DNA of 42,512 nt from SKVR01 sp037441525. GTDB taxonomy: Bacteria; Bacteroidota; Bacteroidia; Bacteroidales; UBA7960. How positions within the stretch are numbered: the stretch's first letter is position 1; every line of letters begins with the position of its first letter. Both the position numbers and the translations under genes were made by a program. The stretch is taken from assembly GCA_037441525.1 (NCBI GenBank), contig JBBISA010000034.1:1-42512 (forward strand). The letters are read 5' to 3'. Of this stretch, positions 33,085 through 41,847 are shown piece by piece. Below the pieces are notes generated by a model. That model made no database searches, was not told the origin of the DNA, and saw only the letters and a program-made list of their open reading frames with translations.

Positions 33085-34045
33085 TCCTGTAAACCTCTTC
33101 AGCCTGAAAGGTTGAAATAAGTTTCATTCTGAAGGGCTTAAAATTCCGTATTCCCTTAAAATAGGTGCAGTAATGGCGCCGCATTTCCAGCACTGCGGTT
33201 CGTTCACCTTTCCATTGAACCGACATTTCAAGATGGCGCCGGCACATGGCAGCCCTCAAGGCAATAGTGGGGGCGTTAGGTTCATGACCGGTAGATAAAA
33301 AGTGTTTTATCTGCCCGAACACCCAGGGATTTCCTATAGCAGCCCTGCCGATCATAATCCCGTCGACACCAGTATCATTAATAGCTTTGATAGCCGATGC
33401 TCCATCCTCAATGTCACCATTTCCAATAATAGGAATATACATTCGCGGGTTGTTTTTTACTGCCCCAATGAGCGTCCAGTCGGCAGTGCCGGTATAAAAC
33501 TGGCTTCGGGTTCGCCCGTGTATAGTGAGTGCGGCAATACCAACATCCTGTAATTGTTCGGCAATAGAAACAATATTTTTCGAGTGTTCGTCCCACCCCA
33601 AACGGGTTTTCACTGTTACGGGAGTTTTGACCGCATTTACCACCATACGGGTCATTTCAATCATTTTGGGTATATTTTGCAACATTCCGGCGCCAGCCCC
33701 CTTAACCGCAACCTTTCGAACCGGGCAACCAAAATTGATGTCGATAAAATCGGGTTTAGCTTCCTCTACTATTTGAGCGGCCTTAATCATTGAAGGAATA
33801 TCCGAGCCAAATATTTGAATGGAAACAGGTCTTTCGCCAGGGTAAATATCGAGTTTAACAAGGCTTTTTGAAGCATCGCGGATAAGACCATCGGATGAAA
33901 TGAATTCTGAAAACACCCAATCTGCACCCTCTTCACGGCATAGTACCCTGAATGGCGGATCAGTCACATCCTCCATAGGAGCCAGAATCAGTGGAATATT
34001 TTCGAAAGTTATATTGCCGATGGTTACCTTTCGTGAATAGTGCAT
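33044..34045 (-). CDS. dusB: tRNA-dihydrouridine synthase, DusB-like
   Basis: A 333-residue FMN-dependent TIM-barrel enzyme. LAPMEDVTDPPFR opens the barrel. DFIDINFGCPVRKV holds the catalytic cysteine and is followed by GAGAGMLQNIPKM. VKTRLGWDEHS and LTIHGRTRSQFYTG carry conserved substrate and FMN residues, with GNGDIEDG and GVDGIMIGRAAIGNPW for phosphate binding. It reduces uridines in the tRNA D loop using NADPH. The C-terminal helical domain begins near 250. The stop lies inside the 3' end of the HAD gene (41-base tail-to-tail overlap). Confidence 0.94.
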   Translation of the reverse strand: MHYSRKVTIGNITFENIPLILAPMEDVTDPPFRVLCREEGADWVFSEFISSDGLIRDASKSLVKLDIYPGERPVSIQIFGSDIPSMIKAAQIVEEAKPDFIDINFGCPVRKVAVKGAGAGMLQNIPKMIEMTRMVVNAVKTPVTVKTRLGWDEHSKNIVSIAEQLQDVGIAALTIHGRTRSQFYTGTADWTLIGAVKNNPRMYIPIIGNGDIEDGASAIKAINDTGVDGIMIGRAAIGNPWVFGQIKHFLSTGHEPNAPTIALRAAMCRRHLEMSVQWKGERTAVLEMRRHYCTYFKGIRNFKPFRMKLISTFQAEEVYRIIDRIAHTDFEAS

Positions 34046-34184
34046 TTTTTATATTGTTTTGTAAAACCGGACAGTGAAAAATAGCTTAGGTTTGCATGGC
34101 CTTGTATGGCAGGGATTCAGTAACAAAACAACCAATAAACCCAAAAACATTTCCCATCAAGGAATTGCAAAAGTACTATACACC

Positions 34185-35165
34185 ATGGAAAAAAGGGCAT
34201 TATTAGGCGATATTCATCCTTCGGCTCAATTGGTAGCTACCTTTGGAATTGCATTATTTATAACGATAATATTAATGATCACCGGCTATATTGCCGCCCT
34301 GCCGTTTGTGGATAAAACTCTTTTTCAGCTTCTTGAAGGGATTGACCGCAATGACGGTTTGTATACATATTTCATGAAGTACCTTCAATTTATCAGTCAT
34401 CTTGGGATGTTTATCATTCCATCGCTGATAGCTGCCTGGGCATTTGGCCTGAACATAAAAAAATACCTTTTTCTGCAATATATTCCCTCTGCAAGGATAT
34501 TATTCCTGTCAATAATCTTACTTTTCCTCTCCCTTCCGTTTATCAATTTTCTCATAGAACAAAACCTTCAGATGCATTTCCCGGAGAGATTAAAAGGGAT
34601 TGAAAACTGGATGAGAAATACTGAAAAAGCTGCCGAGGAGCTTACCCATACTTTCCTTACTGTAGAAACTATATCAGGGTTACTGTTTAACCTTTTTCTA
34701 ATTGCCATCATACCGGCAATTGGCGAAGAATTCATGTTTAGGGGGGTTTTGATGCGGATATTTCAACGTTGGACCGGCGATAGTCATGCAGCAGTATGGA
34801 TTACAGCTATCATATTCAGCGCCATTCATTTCCAGTTTTTCGGGTTTTTCCCGCGTTTGGTTCTGGGTATATTTTTTGGTTACCTGGTGATATACACCAA
34901 AAGCCTTTGGCCTGCAATGGTGGCACATTTCGTCAATAATGCAGTTGCGGTTCTTGCTTTCTATTTTTATAAGAATAAGATTTCAGAAACCGCCATAGAG
35001 AATATTGGAAAAGGGAGCGGAGGTTTTTGGGTTGCCTTGGTAAGCCTCGTTGCAGTTGTAGTGGTGCTGTATATAATTCGCAGATTAGCAGCCCCACACC
35101 CCCCCCTGCCAAAGAGTTTTTGGAACAATAAATTATCAGGGTTCGACAACCATTCCTTCCATTGA
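34185..35165 (+). CDS. CPBP-family intramembrane protease
   Basis: A 326-residue membrane protein with about eight hydrophobic helices. The CPBP (Abi/CAAX protease-like) catalytic motif is clear: IGEEFMFRGVLMRIFQRW gives EExxxR, followed by AIIFSAIHFQFFGFFPRLVLGIFFGYL with the second histidine, and PAMVAHFVNNAVAV with the third. Such proteins may cleave prenylated or signal-peptide substrates, or act in bacteriocin immunity. The frame is open back to a GTG at 34074, but ATG 34185 (MEKRALLG) gives a normal start and the earlier 37 residues have no membrane character. Its last 30 bases overlap the convergent nagB-like gene. Confidence 0.9.
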   Translation: MEKRALLGDIHPSAQLVATFGIALFITIILMITGYIAALPFVDKTLFQLLEGIDRNDGLYTYFMKYLQFISHLGMFIIPSLIAAWAFGLNIKKYLFLQYIPSARILFLSIILLFLSLPFINFLIEQNLQMHFPERLKGIENWMRNTEKAAEELTHTFLTVETISGLLFNLFLIAIIPAIGEEFMFRGVLMRIFQRWTGDSHAAVWITAIIFSAIHFQFFGFFPRLVLGIFFGYLVIYTKSLWPAMVAHFVNNAVAVLAFYFYKNKISETAIENIGKGSGGFWVALVSLVAVVVVLYIIRRLAAPHPPLPKSFWNNKLSGFDNHSFH

Positions 35166-37496
35166 CTCCCTCAGTTCGCGGGCATGGCTCAGGAACTCGT
35201 CCACACTCATTTCTTTTAAAAAAAGCAGCCCATGGCAGGCTCTTATTCTGGGGTCATCATTCAAATAGAAATAATTTTTCCCCAGCAGCAGCTGAACGTC
35301 TTTAAGTTGCTCCACCCATATTTTTTGAGCGAGGGCGCTAAATTTGCCATTAAGTTCGTGGCTTGGGAAAGAAGCATCAACCTGGCTTACATAGCAGTTT
35401 GTAAATGAATCGTTTAACTCGGCCAGTGCATTGAGCGAAACGGGGAAAATAATATTGGCGTCGGCAGGATTGAAACGATACCAGACATTGCGATAGCCCC
35501 AAATACGCAATTGCGAAAGATCTTCTTCCTGCTTCCAGAGTCTGAGAGCTTCGGCCGTTGCCTGAAGAACCTTGTAATGGGTGTCGGGGCCACTCCCCTC
35601 AGGATCGAAGGTAAGGCTGAGAACGGTTGGCCTCACGTCGCGAAGCAGTTTCAGCACCGGCTCCACGTCCCGGTTAAGTTTGGGTTGTTCAGTAAATATC
35701 TCTCCCTTATAAAATCCCAGTCTCAGGTGCTCAACATTCTTCACCTGAACACCAAAATGAGCCCAAACAAGTTCTTCCTCGAATTCTCGGATCATCCCCT
35801 TGAGTTGTTGAATTTTTGGAGGGTTCTTTTCTCCGTCGTAACTTTTCTTCAGGATTACAATCACCTCATTGAGGGTATCACGCAAATGGTCGATACTTTT
35901 AACATTAAAGGTTTCGACCAGGGCTCTTACTATCCGGTGGCATACTCCCCTTCGACATTCATCGGCATTGCCCGATGCAACGTTGTTGAGGTAATGATAA
36001 ACATCCTTATCGCTCTTTAGCTTATAGCCTGCTTCAAAAAAGTCAGGATAATTAATCATCTGGATCAAGCCTTTGTCAATAAGGCGTTTGGTATCGGCCA
36101 GTAAATCGATAACAAAACGATTGGTAACAGCAGTAAAACCACTTGTAAGCACTGCAAACTTAAACCTGTTGGTGGGGTTGCTGATGTGTTTGGTAATAAA
36201 AGGAAGAATACCCAGAGGAATGTCGTCGTGGTGCGGGCCGGTATGCAGAAAAACCTGGTTTTCTTCAACCCTTAGTCCACGATGAATTTTCGCTTCAATG
36301 CTATTCATTACCCCCTGAACAATGGATTCATCTATATTGGGTATCATTTTGGTGATGGGGTCATTTACAAGGTCGTCAAAAATAAGCCTTTGACCAAATT
36401 TTCCGATTTTCTTGCAAAGATCAACTACCGCCTTTTCGCTTTTTTCATGGCTCCATTCCCCCGACCTGAAATAGCGATTGACCATATCAGTTAACTGACA
36501 GGCAGCTCCCTGCGTAAGATAAAACCTTCCGTTTCGCAATTTTGTAAGCACAGATGCCGGATACAGGTTTGACATTTTGTTTTCGAGGGATTGCTTCACA
36601 ACCCCGGCTTTTGCTTCGCCGGCGGCAATGATAATTGCCACTGCATCAGGATTATAAGTAATGGTTTCGAGTCCGATAGTAATAACCAGTTTGTTTTTAC
36701 TGATTTCGATACCCCCGAGGTCGCCTGCAGCCACAGCCTGGGTTTCGAAGTTGGTTGCTGTAAGGCGGGTGGTACTGAATTCGTCAGAACCCCTTACATT
36801 AAATGCGATATGGCCATCGGGCCCTATACCGCCCAGGAAAAACCCGATCCCGCCTTTATCGCGTATTTGCTGCTCGTAATCGCTACACCAGTCATCAATC
36901 AAAAAAACAGATTTCTGCTGAATCTCCTCCATTGGCGAGCGGGCTTCGCGGTATCTCAACGAAAGGTCGATTACACCGGTTGGGAACACATCGCTGAAAT
37001 GCCTGTTATCGACAAGGGGTATATTGTCGCTGTTGATTAGCAGGGCCTTGGACTTATCCAAAGCAAATTCCCGTATATAGAAATTGTTTACATAATAATA
37101 AAAACTGTTGTGTTGGTGGCTGCTGACAGGATAAAATTCATCAATCTGAACAAACTGCAACCCCCTCAAATCGGGCTTTTTTTCAGTTTTTAGCCCGTAT
37201 TGCTCTCGCAGGGCAGCACCCTGTTTATTCTCCCAGTTTTTAAGCATATAATCGGTCCACCTGATGAAAAACTCGGGTGTTTTTCCTGTTGGCAGACTGA
37301 TTACACCATCTGGGTTTTCTGCAACCCACTCCAAAAATCTAAGAGATGTAATAAACCCAAGTTTCGGAAAATTATCCACGATGATATAAGGGATGTCGGT
37401 GGTAATTTCCGAAATTCCCGATTTTTCTATGAAGGATTTTTCGACGCTTGTATAATCAACTGAAGCGCGGTCGATTTTAGAGATTTTTCTGATCAT
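35136..37496 (-). CDS. nagB: NagB-type glucosamine-6-phosphate deaminase fused to a PIG-L deacetylase-like domain
   Basis: A 786-residue two-domain protein. The N-terminal NagB/RpiA-like half (about 40-370) shows ISLPTGKTPEFFIRW, LQFVQIDEFYPV and GGIGPDGHIAFN, the sugar-phosphate and catalytic loops of glucosamine-6-phosphate isomerase. The C-terminal half (about 410-770) is PIG-L/LmbE-like: FLHTGPHHDDIPLGILPF replaces the usual AHPDDE zinc motif, and SLTFDPEGSGPDTHYKVLQA is the late motif. Known Bacteroidota relatives are described as deaminase-like proteins; whether both halves are active is not known. It is divergent from namZ, fitting amino-sugar salvage. nagB is used for the first domain only. 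Confidence 0.85.
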   Translation of the reverse strand: MIRKISKIDRASVDYTSVEKSFIEKSGISEITTDIPYIIVDNFPKLGFITSLRFLEWVAENPDGVISLPTGKTPEFFIRWTDYMLKNWENKQGAALREQYGLKTEKKPDLRGLQFVQIDEFYPVSSHQHNSFYYYVNNFYIREFALDKSKALLINSDNIPLVDNRHFSDVFPTGVIDLSLRYREARSPMEEIQQKSVFLIDDWCSDYEQQIRDKGGIGFFLGGIGPDGHIAFNVRGSDEFSTTRLTATNFETQAVAAGDLGGIEISKNKLVITIGLETITYNPDAVAIIIAAGEAKAGVVKQSLENKMSNLYPASVLTKLRNGRFYLTQGAACQLTDMVNRYFRSGEWSHEKSEKAVVDLCKKIGKFGQRLIFDDLVNDPITKMIPNIDESIVQGVMNSIEAKIHRGLRVEENQVFLHTGPHHDDIPLGILPFITKHISNPTNRFKFAVLTSGFTAVTNRFVIDLLADTKRLIDKGLIQMINYPDFFEAGYKLKSDKDVYHYLNNVASGNADECRRGVCHRIVRALVETFNVKSIDHLRDTLNEVIVILKKSYDGEKNPPKIQQLKGMIREFEEELVWAHFGVQVKNVEHLRLGFYKGEIFTEQPKLNRDVEPVLKLLRDVRPTVLSLTFDPEGSGPDTHYKVLQATAEALRLWKQEEDLSQLRIWGYRNVWYRFNPADANIIFPVSLNALAELNDSFTNCYVSQVDASFPSHELNGKFSALAQKIWVEQLKDVQLLLGKNYFYLNDDPRIRACHGLLFLKEMSVDEFLSHARELRESMEGMVVEP

Positions 37497-37589
37497 AACA
37501 CTGTTTTGATAAATATTAACTTAATGGTGATGAAGAGACAAAAAGAACCTGACTGACTAAAGATAAAACCACTATCAAAGAATATTATA

Positions 37590-37597
37590 CAAAGATA
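37590..37597 (-). promoter_or_regulatory. Likely -7 box of the nagB-like gene
   Basis: TATCTTTG on the minus strand matches TAnnTTTG. Its -33 region coincides with the left arm of the perfect palindrome at 37615-37641, and no TTTG is present, so the promoter may depend on a factor binding there. Confidence 0.45.
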
Positions 37598-37614
37598 AGC
37601 TATTGCGCATAAAG

Positions 37615-37641
37615 CGATGTGGTTCTCTTCGAACCACATCG
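37615..37641. promoter_or_regulatory. Perfect 11-5-11 palindrome between the nagB-like gene and namZ
   Basis: CGATGTGGTTC (37615-37625) and GAACCACATCG (37631-37641) are perfect inverted arms around TCTTC. It overlaps the -33 region of the minus-strand nagB-like promoter. A T run follows on the plus strand (about 37647-37653), so it could also act as a plus-strand terminator. The rest of the 463-base gap (37497-37959) holds a small TCGATA/TATCGA palindrome (37762-37780) and the namZ promoter. Confidence 0.5.
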
Positions 37642-37824
37642 GAATTCTTTTTTCTCTGATGGTGCTTCACTCTTACAATGACCGGACATGAAGTGACTTG
37701 CATTATATAGAGCCAAAATAAAAGCAAACAATGTACAATGGCAGCGATGCCAGATACCATTTCGATAAAGGCAATATCGAACGCTTAAAGAGCTAAGCTT
37801 TCAGGCTTGTTAAAAAGGTAACCA

Positions 37825-37857
37825 TTTGAACTTTATCGATTTTTGTGTTTAATTTTG
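37825..37857 (+). promoter_or_regulatory. Consensus promoter of namZ
   Basis: TTTG (37825-37828), 21 bases, then TAATTTTG (37850-37857), an exact TAnnTTTG. The leader to ATG 37960 is about 95 bases. Confidence 0.65.
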
Positions 37858-37959
37858 GCTTACACCCTAAAAAATGACTATGGGCAGGTTTTTAGCCTTA
37901 TCGCTCCGGTATTATTATTGATTAAATACATTCGCTAATTACCAATATTAACAACCAAA

Positions 37960-39186
37960 ATGAACAGATTTATTATTTTTCTGCTTACAGTGATGCCATC
38001 CATTTTTTCGCAAGGGCAGGTAATTGCGGGAATTGAGGTATTACACGAAATGAATTTTGCCCCCCTGCAAGGCAAAAGGGTCGGTCTTATTACCAATCCT
38101 ACGGGTGTTGATAGCCGGTTGCAGTCAACCATTGATATTCTGGCTACAGCGCCCAATGTTAGATTGGTTGCTCTTTATGGCCCCGAGCATGGTGTAAGGG
38201 GCGATTACCCGGCCGGCGAGTATATCCAAAACCAGAACGACCCAAAAACCGGTATTCCCATGTTCAGTCTGTATGGCCGCACACGAAAGCCCACACCCGA
38301 GATGCTTCGTGGCATAGATATACTTGTTTATGACATTCAGGATATTGGATCACGCTCCTATACATACATAAGCACCCTTGGGTTGGCCATGGAGGCTGCC
38401 GGTGAAAACGGTATCGAATTCATGGTGCTCGACAGGCCTAATCCCTTGGGGGGGAAAAAGTTTGAAGGCCCCCTGGTGGAAGAAAAGTTTGTTTCGTTTG
38501 TAAGCCAGTTTCCTATTCCCTATGTGCATGGTTTTACCGTTGGGGAGCTTGCCAGATTTCTCATTGGTGAAAAACTTCTTGCCAATGAAGTACAGCCCCG
38601 ATTAACAGTAATTGAAATGAAGGGATGGAATCGCGAAATGCAGTTTCAGGATACAGGATTACCCTGGGTTATGTCGTCGCCACACATTCCCCATGCCCAT
38701 TCTGCGGTTTTTTACCCCATTTCGGGTATTGTGGGCGAATTGTACATCATCAGCAATGGGGTGGGATTTACGCTGCCTTTCCAGCTTTTTGGAGCTGAAT
38801 GGATTACCGACCCCCAAATGCTTGCCAGCCGTTTAAACACCCTTAGATTGCCCGGGATTATTTTCCGGCCTATCCATTTCCGACCCTATTATACCGACAT
38901 GAAAGATAAACGCATGTGGGGGGTTCAGGTGCATCTTACCGACGCAATGGCAGCCCCTCTTTCCCTGATTCAATTTTATGTGTTGCAGGAAATCCGAAAA
39001 ATGCATCCTGACAAAAACGTCTTCCAGATGGCCCCCACAAGGCTCGATATGTTTGATAAAGTTTGCGGAACCGATAAGGTGAGAAAGCAATTTGAGAAAC
39101 GATTTTTGGTTGAAGACATTCTGCCATTGTGGAATAATCATATCCCGGCATTTGTAGAAAAGGCAGCAAAGTATTTTATTTACTAA
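37960..39186 (+). CDS. namZ: Exo-beta-N-acetylmuramidase NamZ-like protein (DUF1343)
   Basis: A 408-residue exported protein of the DUF1343 family, whose Bacillus and Tannerella members release terminal N-acetylmuramic acid from peptidoglycan fragments. A signal peptide covers about residues 1-20. The N-terminal half holds RVGLITNPTGVDS and ALYGPEHGVRGDYPAGE, with E76/H77 in the conserved GPEHG motif, then DIQDIGSRSYTYISTLGLAMEAA and LDRPNPLGG. The C-terminal domain includes PWVMSSPHIPHAHSAVFYP and FRPIHFRPYY. It should act in the periplasm in wall turnover or scavenging. It has its own promoter and is divergent from the nagB-like gene. Confidence 0.9.
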   Translation: MNRFIIFLLTVMPSIFSQGQVIAGIEVLHEMNFAPLQGKRVGLITNPTGVDSRLQSTIDILATAPNVRLVALYGPEHGVRGDYPAGEYIQNQNDPKTGIPMFSLYGRTRKPTPEMLRGIDILVYDIQDIGSRSYTYISTLGLAMEAAGENGIEFMVLDRPNPLGGKKFEGPLVEEKFVSFVSQFPIPYVHGFTVGELARFLIGEKLLANEVQPRLTVIEMKGWNREMQFQDTGLPWVMSSPHIPHAHSAVFYPISGIVGELYIISNGVGFTLPFQLFGAEWITDPQMLASRLNTLRLPGIIFRPIHFRPYYTDMKDKRMWGVQVHLTDAMAAPLSLIQFYVLQEIRKMHPDKNVFQMAPTRLDMFDKVCGTDKVRKQFEKRFLVEDILPLWNNHIPAFVEKAAKYFIY

Positions 39187-39272
39187 ACGTTGGCTGCAAA
39201 TTACCTGAAATAATGCCCTGTTGTGCTGTTTTGTACCGAAAGCTTCATAACCCGGACAGGTTTAACCCTTGT

Positions 39273-39303
39273 TTTGGTTATTACTTGCAATGATTTATCT
39301 TCG
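39273..39303 (+). promoter_or_regulatory. Promoter of the NlpE-META gene
   Basis: TTTG (39273-39276), 19 bases, then TATCTTCG (39296-39303), one base off TAnnTTTG, 16 bases ahead of the start at 39320. Confidence 0.5.
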
Positions 39304-39319
39304 CTAAAAATTTCACCCT

Positions 39320-40108
39320 ATGATAAAAAGAACTCTGATGATTCTGTTCATTTTTCTAACCCTGTTCTCTTGTCGCCAGCAAAGCAGGCATGTTGAGCAC
39401 CAGGGCAGGCCCGATATGCATACATCGCAACTTGCCCTCGACTGGCAAGGGATATATACAGGAGTGCTTCCTTGTACTGATTGTGAGGGGATAAAAACTA
39501 TCTTAAAACTTAATGATGACCTTACTTTTAGTCTGAAGCAACAATATATTGGTAAAAGCAATGAAGTATTTGAAAGGTCAGGTAATTTCCGCTGGAACGA
39601 TGATGGTAACACCATTACAATATATCCAGATGAAAATAGTGCCTTAAAACCTGTGATATACTCTGTGGGAGAAGGGTTTCTTTTGCAGCACGACCGCAAA
39701 GGGAAACGGATTACCGGTAATCTTGCGCAGTTTTACCGGCTCGAAAAATTTTATACCACTCTCACAGGAATCGGCTGGCAACTTATTGAACTCTATGGTG
39801 AAGCAATACCTGGCAAAAAACATCTCAATTCCGAGCCCTATATTGAGTTTTCGGCAGAAGGAAATGTTTCAGGCAACAGCAGTTGCAACCGTTTTTTCAG
39901 CACCTGGGCAACGGGCGCAGAAAACAAGCTTTCGTTTGCACCTGTGGGTGCCACAAAAATGGCCTGCCCCGAAATGGAAACCGAAACAATGTTTTTTAGA
40001 GCCATGGAAAGAACAGCGGGGTTTATTATTACAGATGATATACTGGTGTTTGTAAGCGAGAGAAATGCTCCACTTGCAAAGTTCAGAGCAATCCAAAGTC
40101 AGCAATAA
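39320..40108 (+). CDS. NlpE-like plus META-domain lipoprotein
   Basis: A 262-residue lipoprotein with signal MIKRTLMILFIFLTLFSC (C18 lipidated). The first domain (about 42-145) is NlpE N-terminal-like: YTGVLPCTDCEGIKTILKL contains the C52-x-x-C55 pair of that family. The second (about 150-258) is a META/HslJ domain: WQLIELYGEA, YIEFSAEGNVSGNSSCNRFF and APVGATKMACPEMETE. In Escherichia coli NlpE is a copper- and surface-sensing outer-membrane lipoprotein and HslJ a heat-shock protein; the joined form is known in many bacteria. An envelope stress role is inferred. No copper genes are nearby. Confidence 0.88.
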   Translation: MIKRTLMILFIFLTLFSCRQQSRHVEHQGRPDMHTSQLALDWQGIYTGVLPCTDCEGIKTILKLNDDLTFSLKQQYIGKSNEVFERSGNFRWNDDGNTITIYPDENSALKPVIYSVGEGFLLQHDRKGKRITGNLAQFYRLEKFYTTLTGIGWQLIELYGEAIPGKKHLNSEPYIEFSAEGNVSGNSSCNRFFSTWATGAENKLSFAPVGATKMACPEMETETMFFRAMERTAGFIITDDILVFVSERNAPLAKFRAIQSQQ

Positions 40109-40222
40109 TTTATTTTTGCGGAAGTGATCTGATTTCAACCGGATATTTTAATTTACTGCACGCACTGAAAAGATAACAGAAAATTTTTAGTGCATTTTGA
40201 TGGCTCTAAAAGCAAAAAAATC

Positions 40223-41461
40223 ATGAAAACTATTCTTCTTATTTCTGGAATTATTATTTTACACTCGTTTTCAGGTTGTTCTGACCATCTGCCGGTAAAA
40301 ATCACGATTAATACCGGAGAATTTAAAAGGTTTCAGACAGTGATTTCGGTTGATCTTGATTCCATTAGCAATATCAACGACAATAAACTGGTTCTGTACC
40401 TAAAGGATGGTTCGGAAAGAATACCTGTGCCCATTCAGATTGTAAAAACCAAACGCAGAAGAATGTACTGGCAATTGCCTGATGAGGTATCGGCAGGGAC
40501 ACAACTTATTTATGAGCTGGTAAACAAACGCGACCTGAAAAAGGGGAAAAGTCAATCAGTTTTCAACAGTGATGGAGCTTTTATTCTGAAGAAGAGCCAT
40601 CGAAATGTGCTACGCTATAACGCTTCAACCCTAATGCCACCCCCGGGCGAAGATGAAGCCTTTAGGCGCAGCGGCTTTGTGCACCCCCTATTTGCTCCCA
40701 ATGGTGCTGTTCTTACCGAAATTCAACCCAAAGACCATATTCACCATTATGGTATCTGGAATCCGTGGGCCAAAACAACCTTCCAGGCTGAGGAAGTTGA
40801 TTTCTGGAACCTGAAAAAGCGGCAAGGGACTGTTCAGCATGCCAGGGTGCTCAATACCCGGCAAGGTGATGTTTTTGCCCAAATGGAGTTTCTGCATAAT
40901 CATGTTGCCTGGCCCGAATCGACCCGCCAGACGGTAGCCATGGCCGAAAGGCACATTATCCGTTCCTTTAATATGGATAAGGATATTTTCATGGTTGAAT
41001 TTGAGTTTCATCTTACCCCTCGCGATAAAATTACCCTTGAAGAATACCGTTATGGTGGATTTGTATTCAGAGGAACGGCCCGCTGGACCAACCAGACATC
41101 TGATTTTATCACCTCAGAGGGGCTCAACCGCGACCAGGCCGATGGCCAGAGAGCGCGATGGTGCATTGTTTCGGGCGAAACCCCACAGGGAAGAGCCGGC
41201 ATACTCTTTATGGGAAATCCTGCCAATTACAACCACCCCGAACCATTGCGTGTATGGCCCTCTGATGGAAACGGTGGCCGGGGAGATGTTTTCATCAATT
41301 TTTCTCCCACCCGCAACACATCCTGGGAGTTAAAACCTGGCAATACTTATGTTTTGAGTTACAGACTTATAGTGTTTAATGGCCAGATGGAGTCCGAAAC
41401 CGCCGCCGCTTACTGGAATGATTATGCAAACCCGGTAACGATAAAAGCAGGAAGAAGATGA
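40223..41461 (+). CDS. DUF6807 (PmoA-like) family lipoprotein
   Basis: A 412-residue exported protein. From ATG 40223 the signal MKTILLISGIIILHSFSGC gives a lipobox FSGC with C19; a GTG at 40190 would add 11 residues and is less likely. The body matches what is annotated as DUF6807, formerly labelled methane oxygenase PmoA: FVHPLFAPNGAVLTEIQPKD, HIHHYGIWNPWAKT, VDFWNLKKRQGTV and a late ARWCIVSGETPQGRAGILFM. The name PmoA is misleading, since there is no relation to methane oxidation in this context. Many members lie in sugar-degradation loci and may be carbohydrate-active, which is inference. It follows the NlpE-META gene by 114 bases. Confidence 0.85.
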   Translation: MKTILLISGIIILHSFSGCSDHLPVKITINTGEFKRFQTVISVDLDSISNINDNKLVLYLKDGSERIPVPIQIVKTKRRRMYWQLPDEVSAGTQLIYELVNKRDLKKGKSQSVFNSDGAFILKKSHRNVLRYNASTLMPPPGEDEAFRRSGFVHPLFAPNGAVLTEIQPKDHIHHYGIWNPWAKTTFQAEEVDFWNLKKRQGTVQHARVLNTRQGDVFAQMEFLHNHVAWPESTRQTVAMAERHIIRSFNMDKDIFMVEFEFHLTPRDKITLEEYRYGGFVFRGTARWTNQTSDFITSEGLNRDQADGQRARWCIVSGETPQGRAGILFMGNPANYNHPEPLRVWPSDGNGGRGDVFINFSPTRNTSWELKPGNTYVLSYRLIVFNGQMESETAAAYWNDYANPVTIKAGRR

Positions 41462-41499
41462 AACTGGCATTGGGTATTTAATAAGCCACCCCGCAAACA

Positions 41500-41790
41500 T
41501 TAAAGCCTTTCGCTGTTTTCCATAGCTGCTTCCAGCGATGATTCACGGCTGAAATAGAAGGAATATCCCGGATAATCATGGTTTCCCTTTGCGATAATTT
41601 CTTTAAGGATTTCCTTTTTTACGGGACCAAAAACCTGGCTGCTGGCATAAAGCCAAATCCGTTGGGTGGCTTCATCAATGTGCCACCACCCACCACCCAG
41701 AGTGCTATTGTGGTTGCGTGCCAGCATCCGGTGCTGAAATGCCATGCCTATGATCAGCCGGTTTTCATTTACAATAAATTTTGGATACAT
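41500..41790 (-). CDS. Small protein of unknown function
   Basis: A 96-residue soluble protein without signal peptide or membrane segment that I do not recognise. It is rich in aromatic and basic residues early (FIVNENRLIIGMAFQHRML), has GGGWWHID and WLYASSQVFGPVKKEILKEII in the middle, and ends in an acidic helix (SLEAAMENSERL). It lies between the DUF6807 gene (convergent) and the truncated T9SS gene (same strand, 57 bases upstream). The codon pattern and absence of a better frame support it as real. Function unknown. Confidence 0.55.
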   Translation of the reverse strand: MYPKFIVNENRLIIGMAFQHRMLARNHNSTLGGGWWHIDEATQRIWLYASSQVFGPVKKEILKEIIAKGNHDYPGYSFYFSRESSLEAAMENSERL

Positions 41791-41847
41791 ATTTTGCAGC
41801 GTTTGAAATTATATTGTCAATATTTAGCTTTTCTTCAGTTGCAGCAA

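Noticed and set aside
37575..37760. Minus-strand frame of 61 codons between the nagB-like gene and namZ
   Set aside because: It runs through the perfect palindrome and has no start context or protein-like pattern.
37731..37796. Tiny plus-strand frame MYNGSDARYHFDKGNIERLKS
   Set aside because: It reads like protein but has only 21 codons, no upstream continuation (a stop lies four codons before) and no promoter directly ahead; it may be a chance frame or a small remnant.
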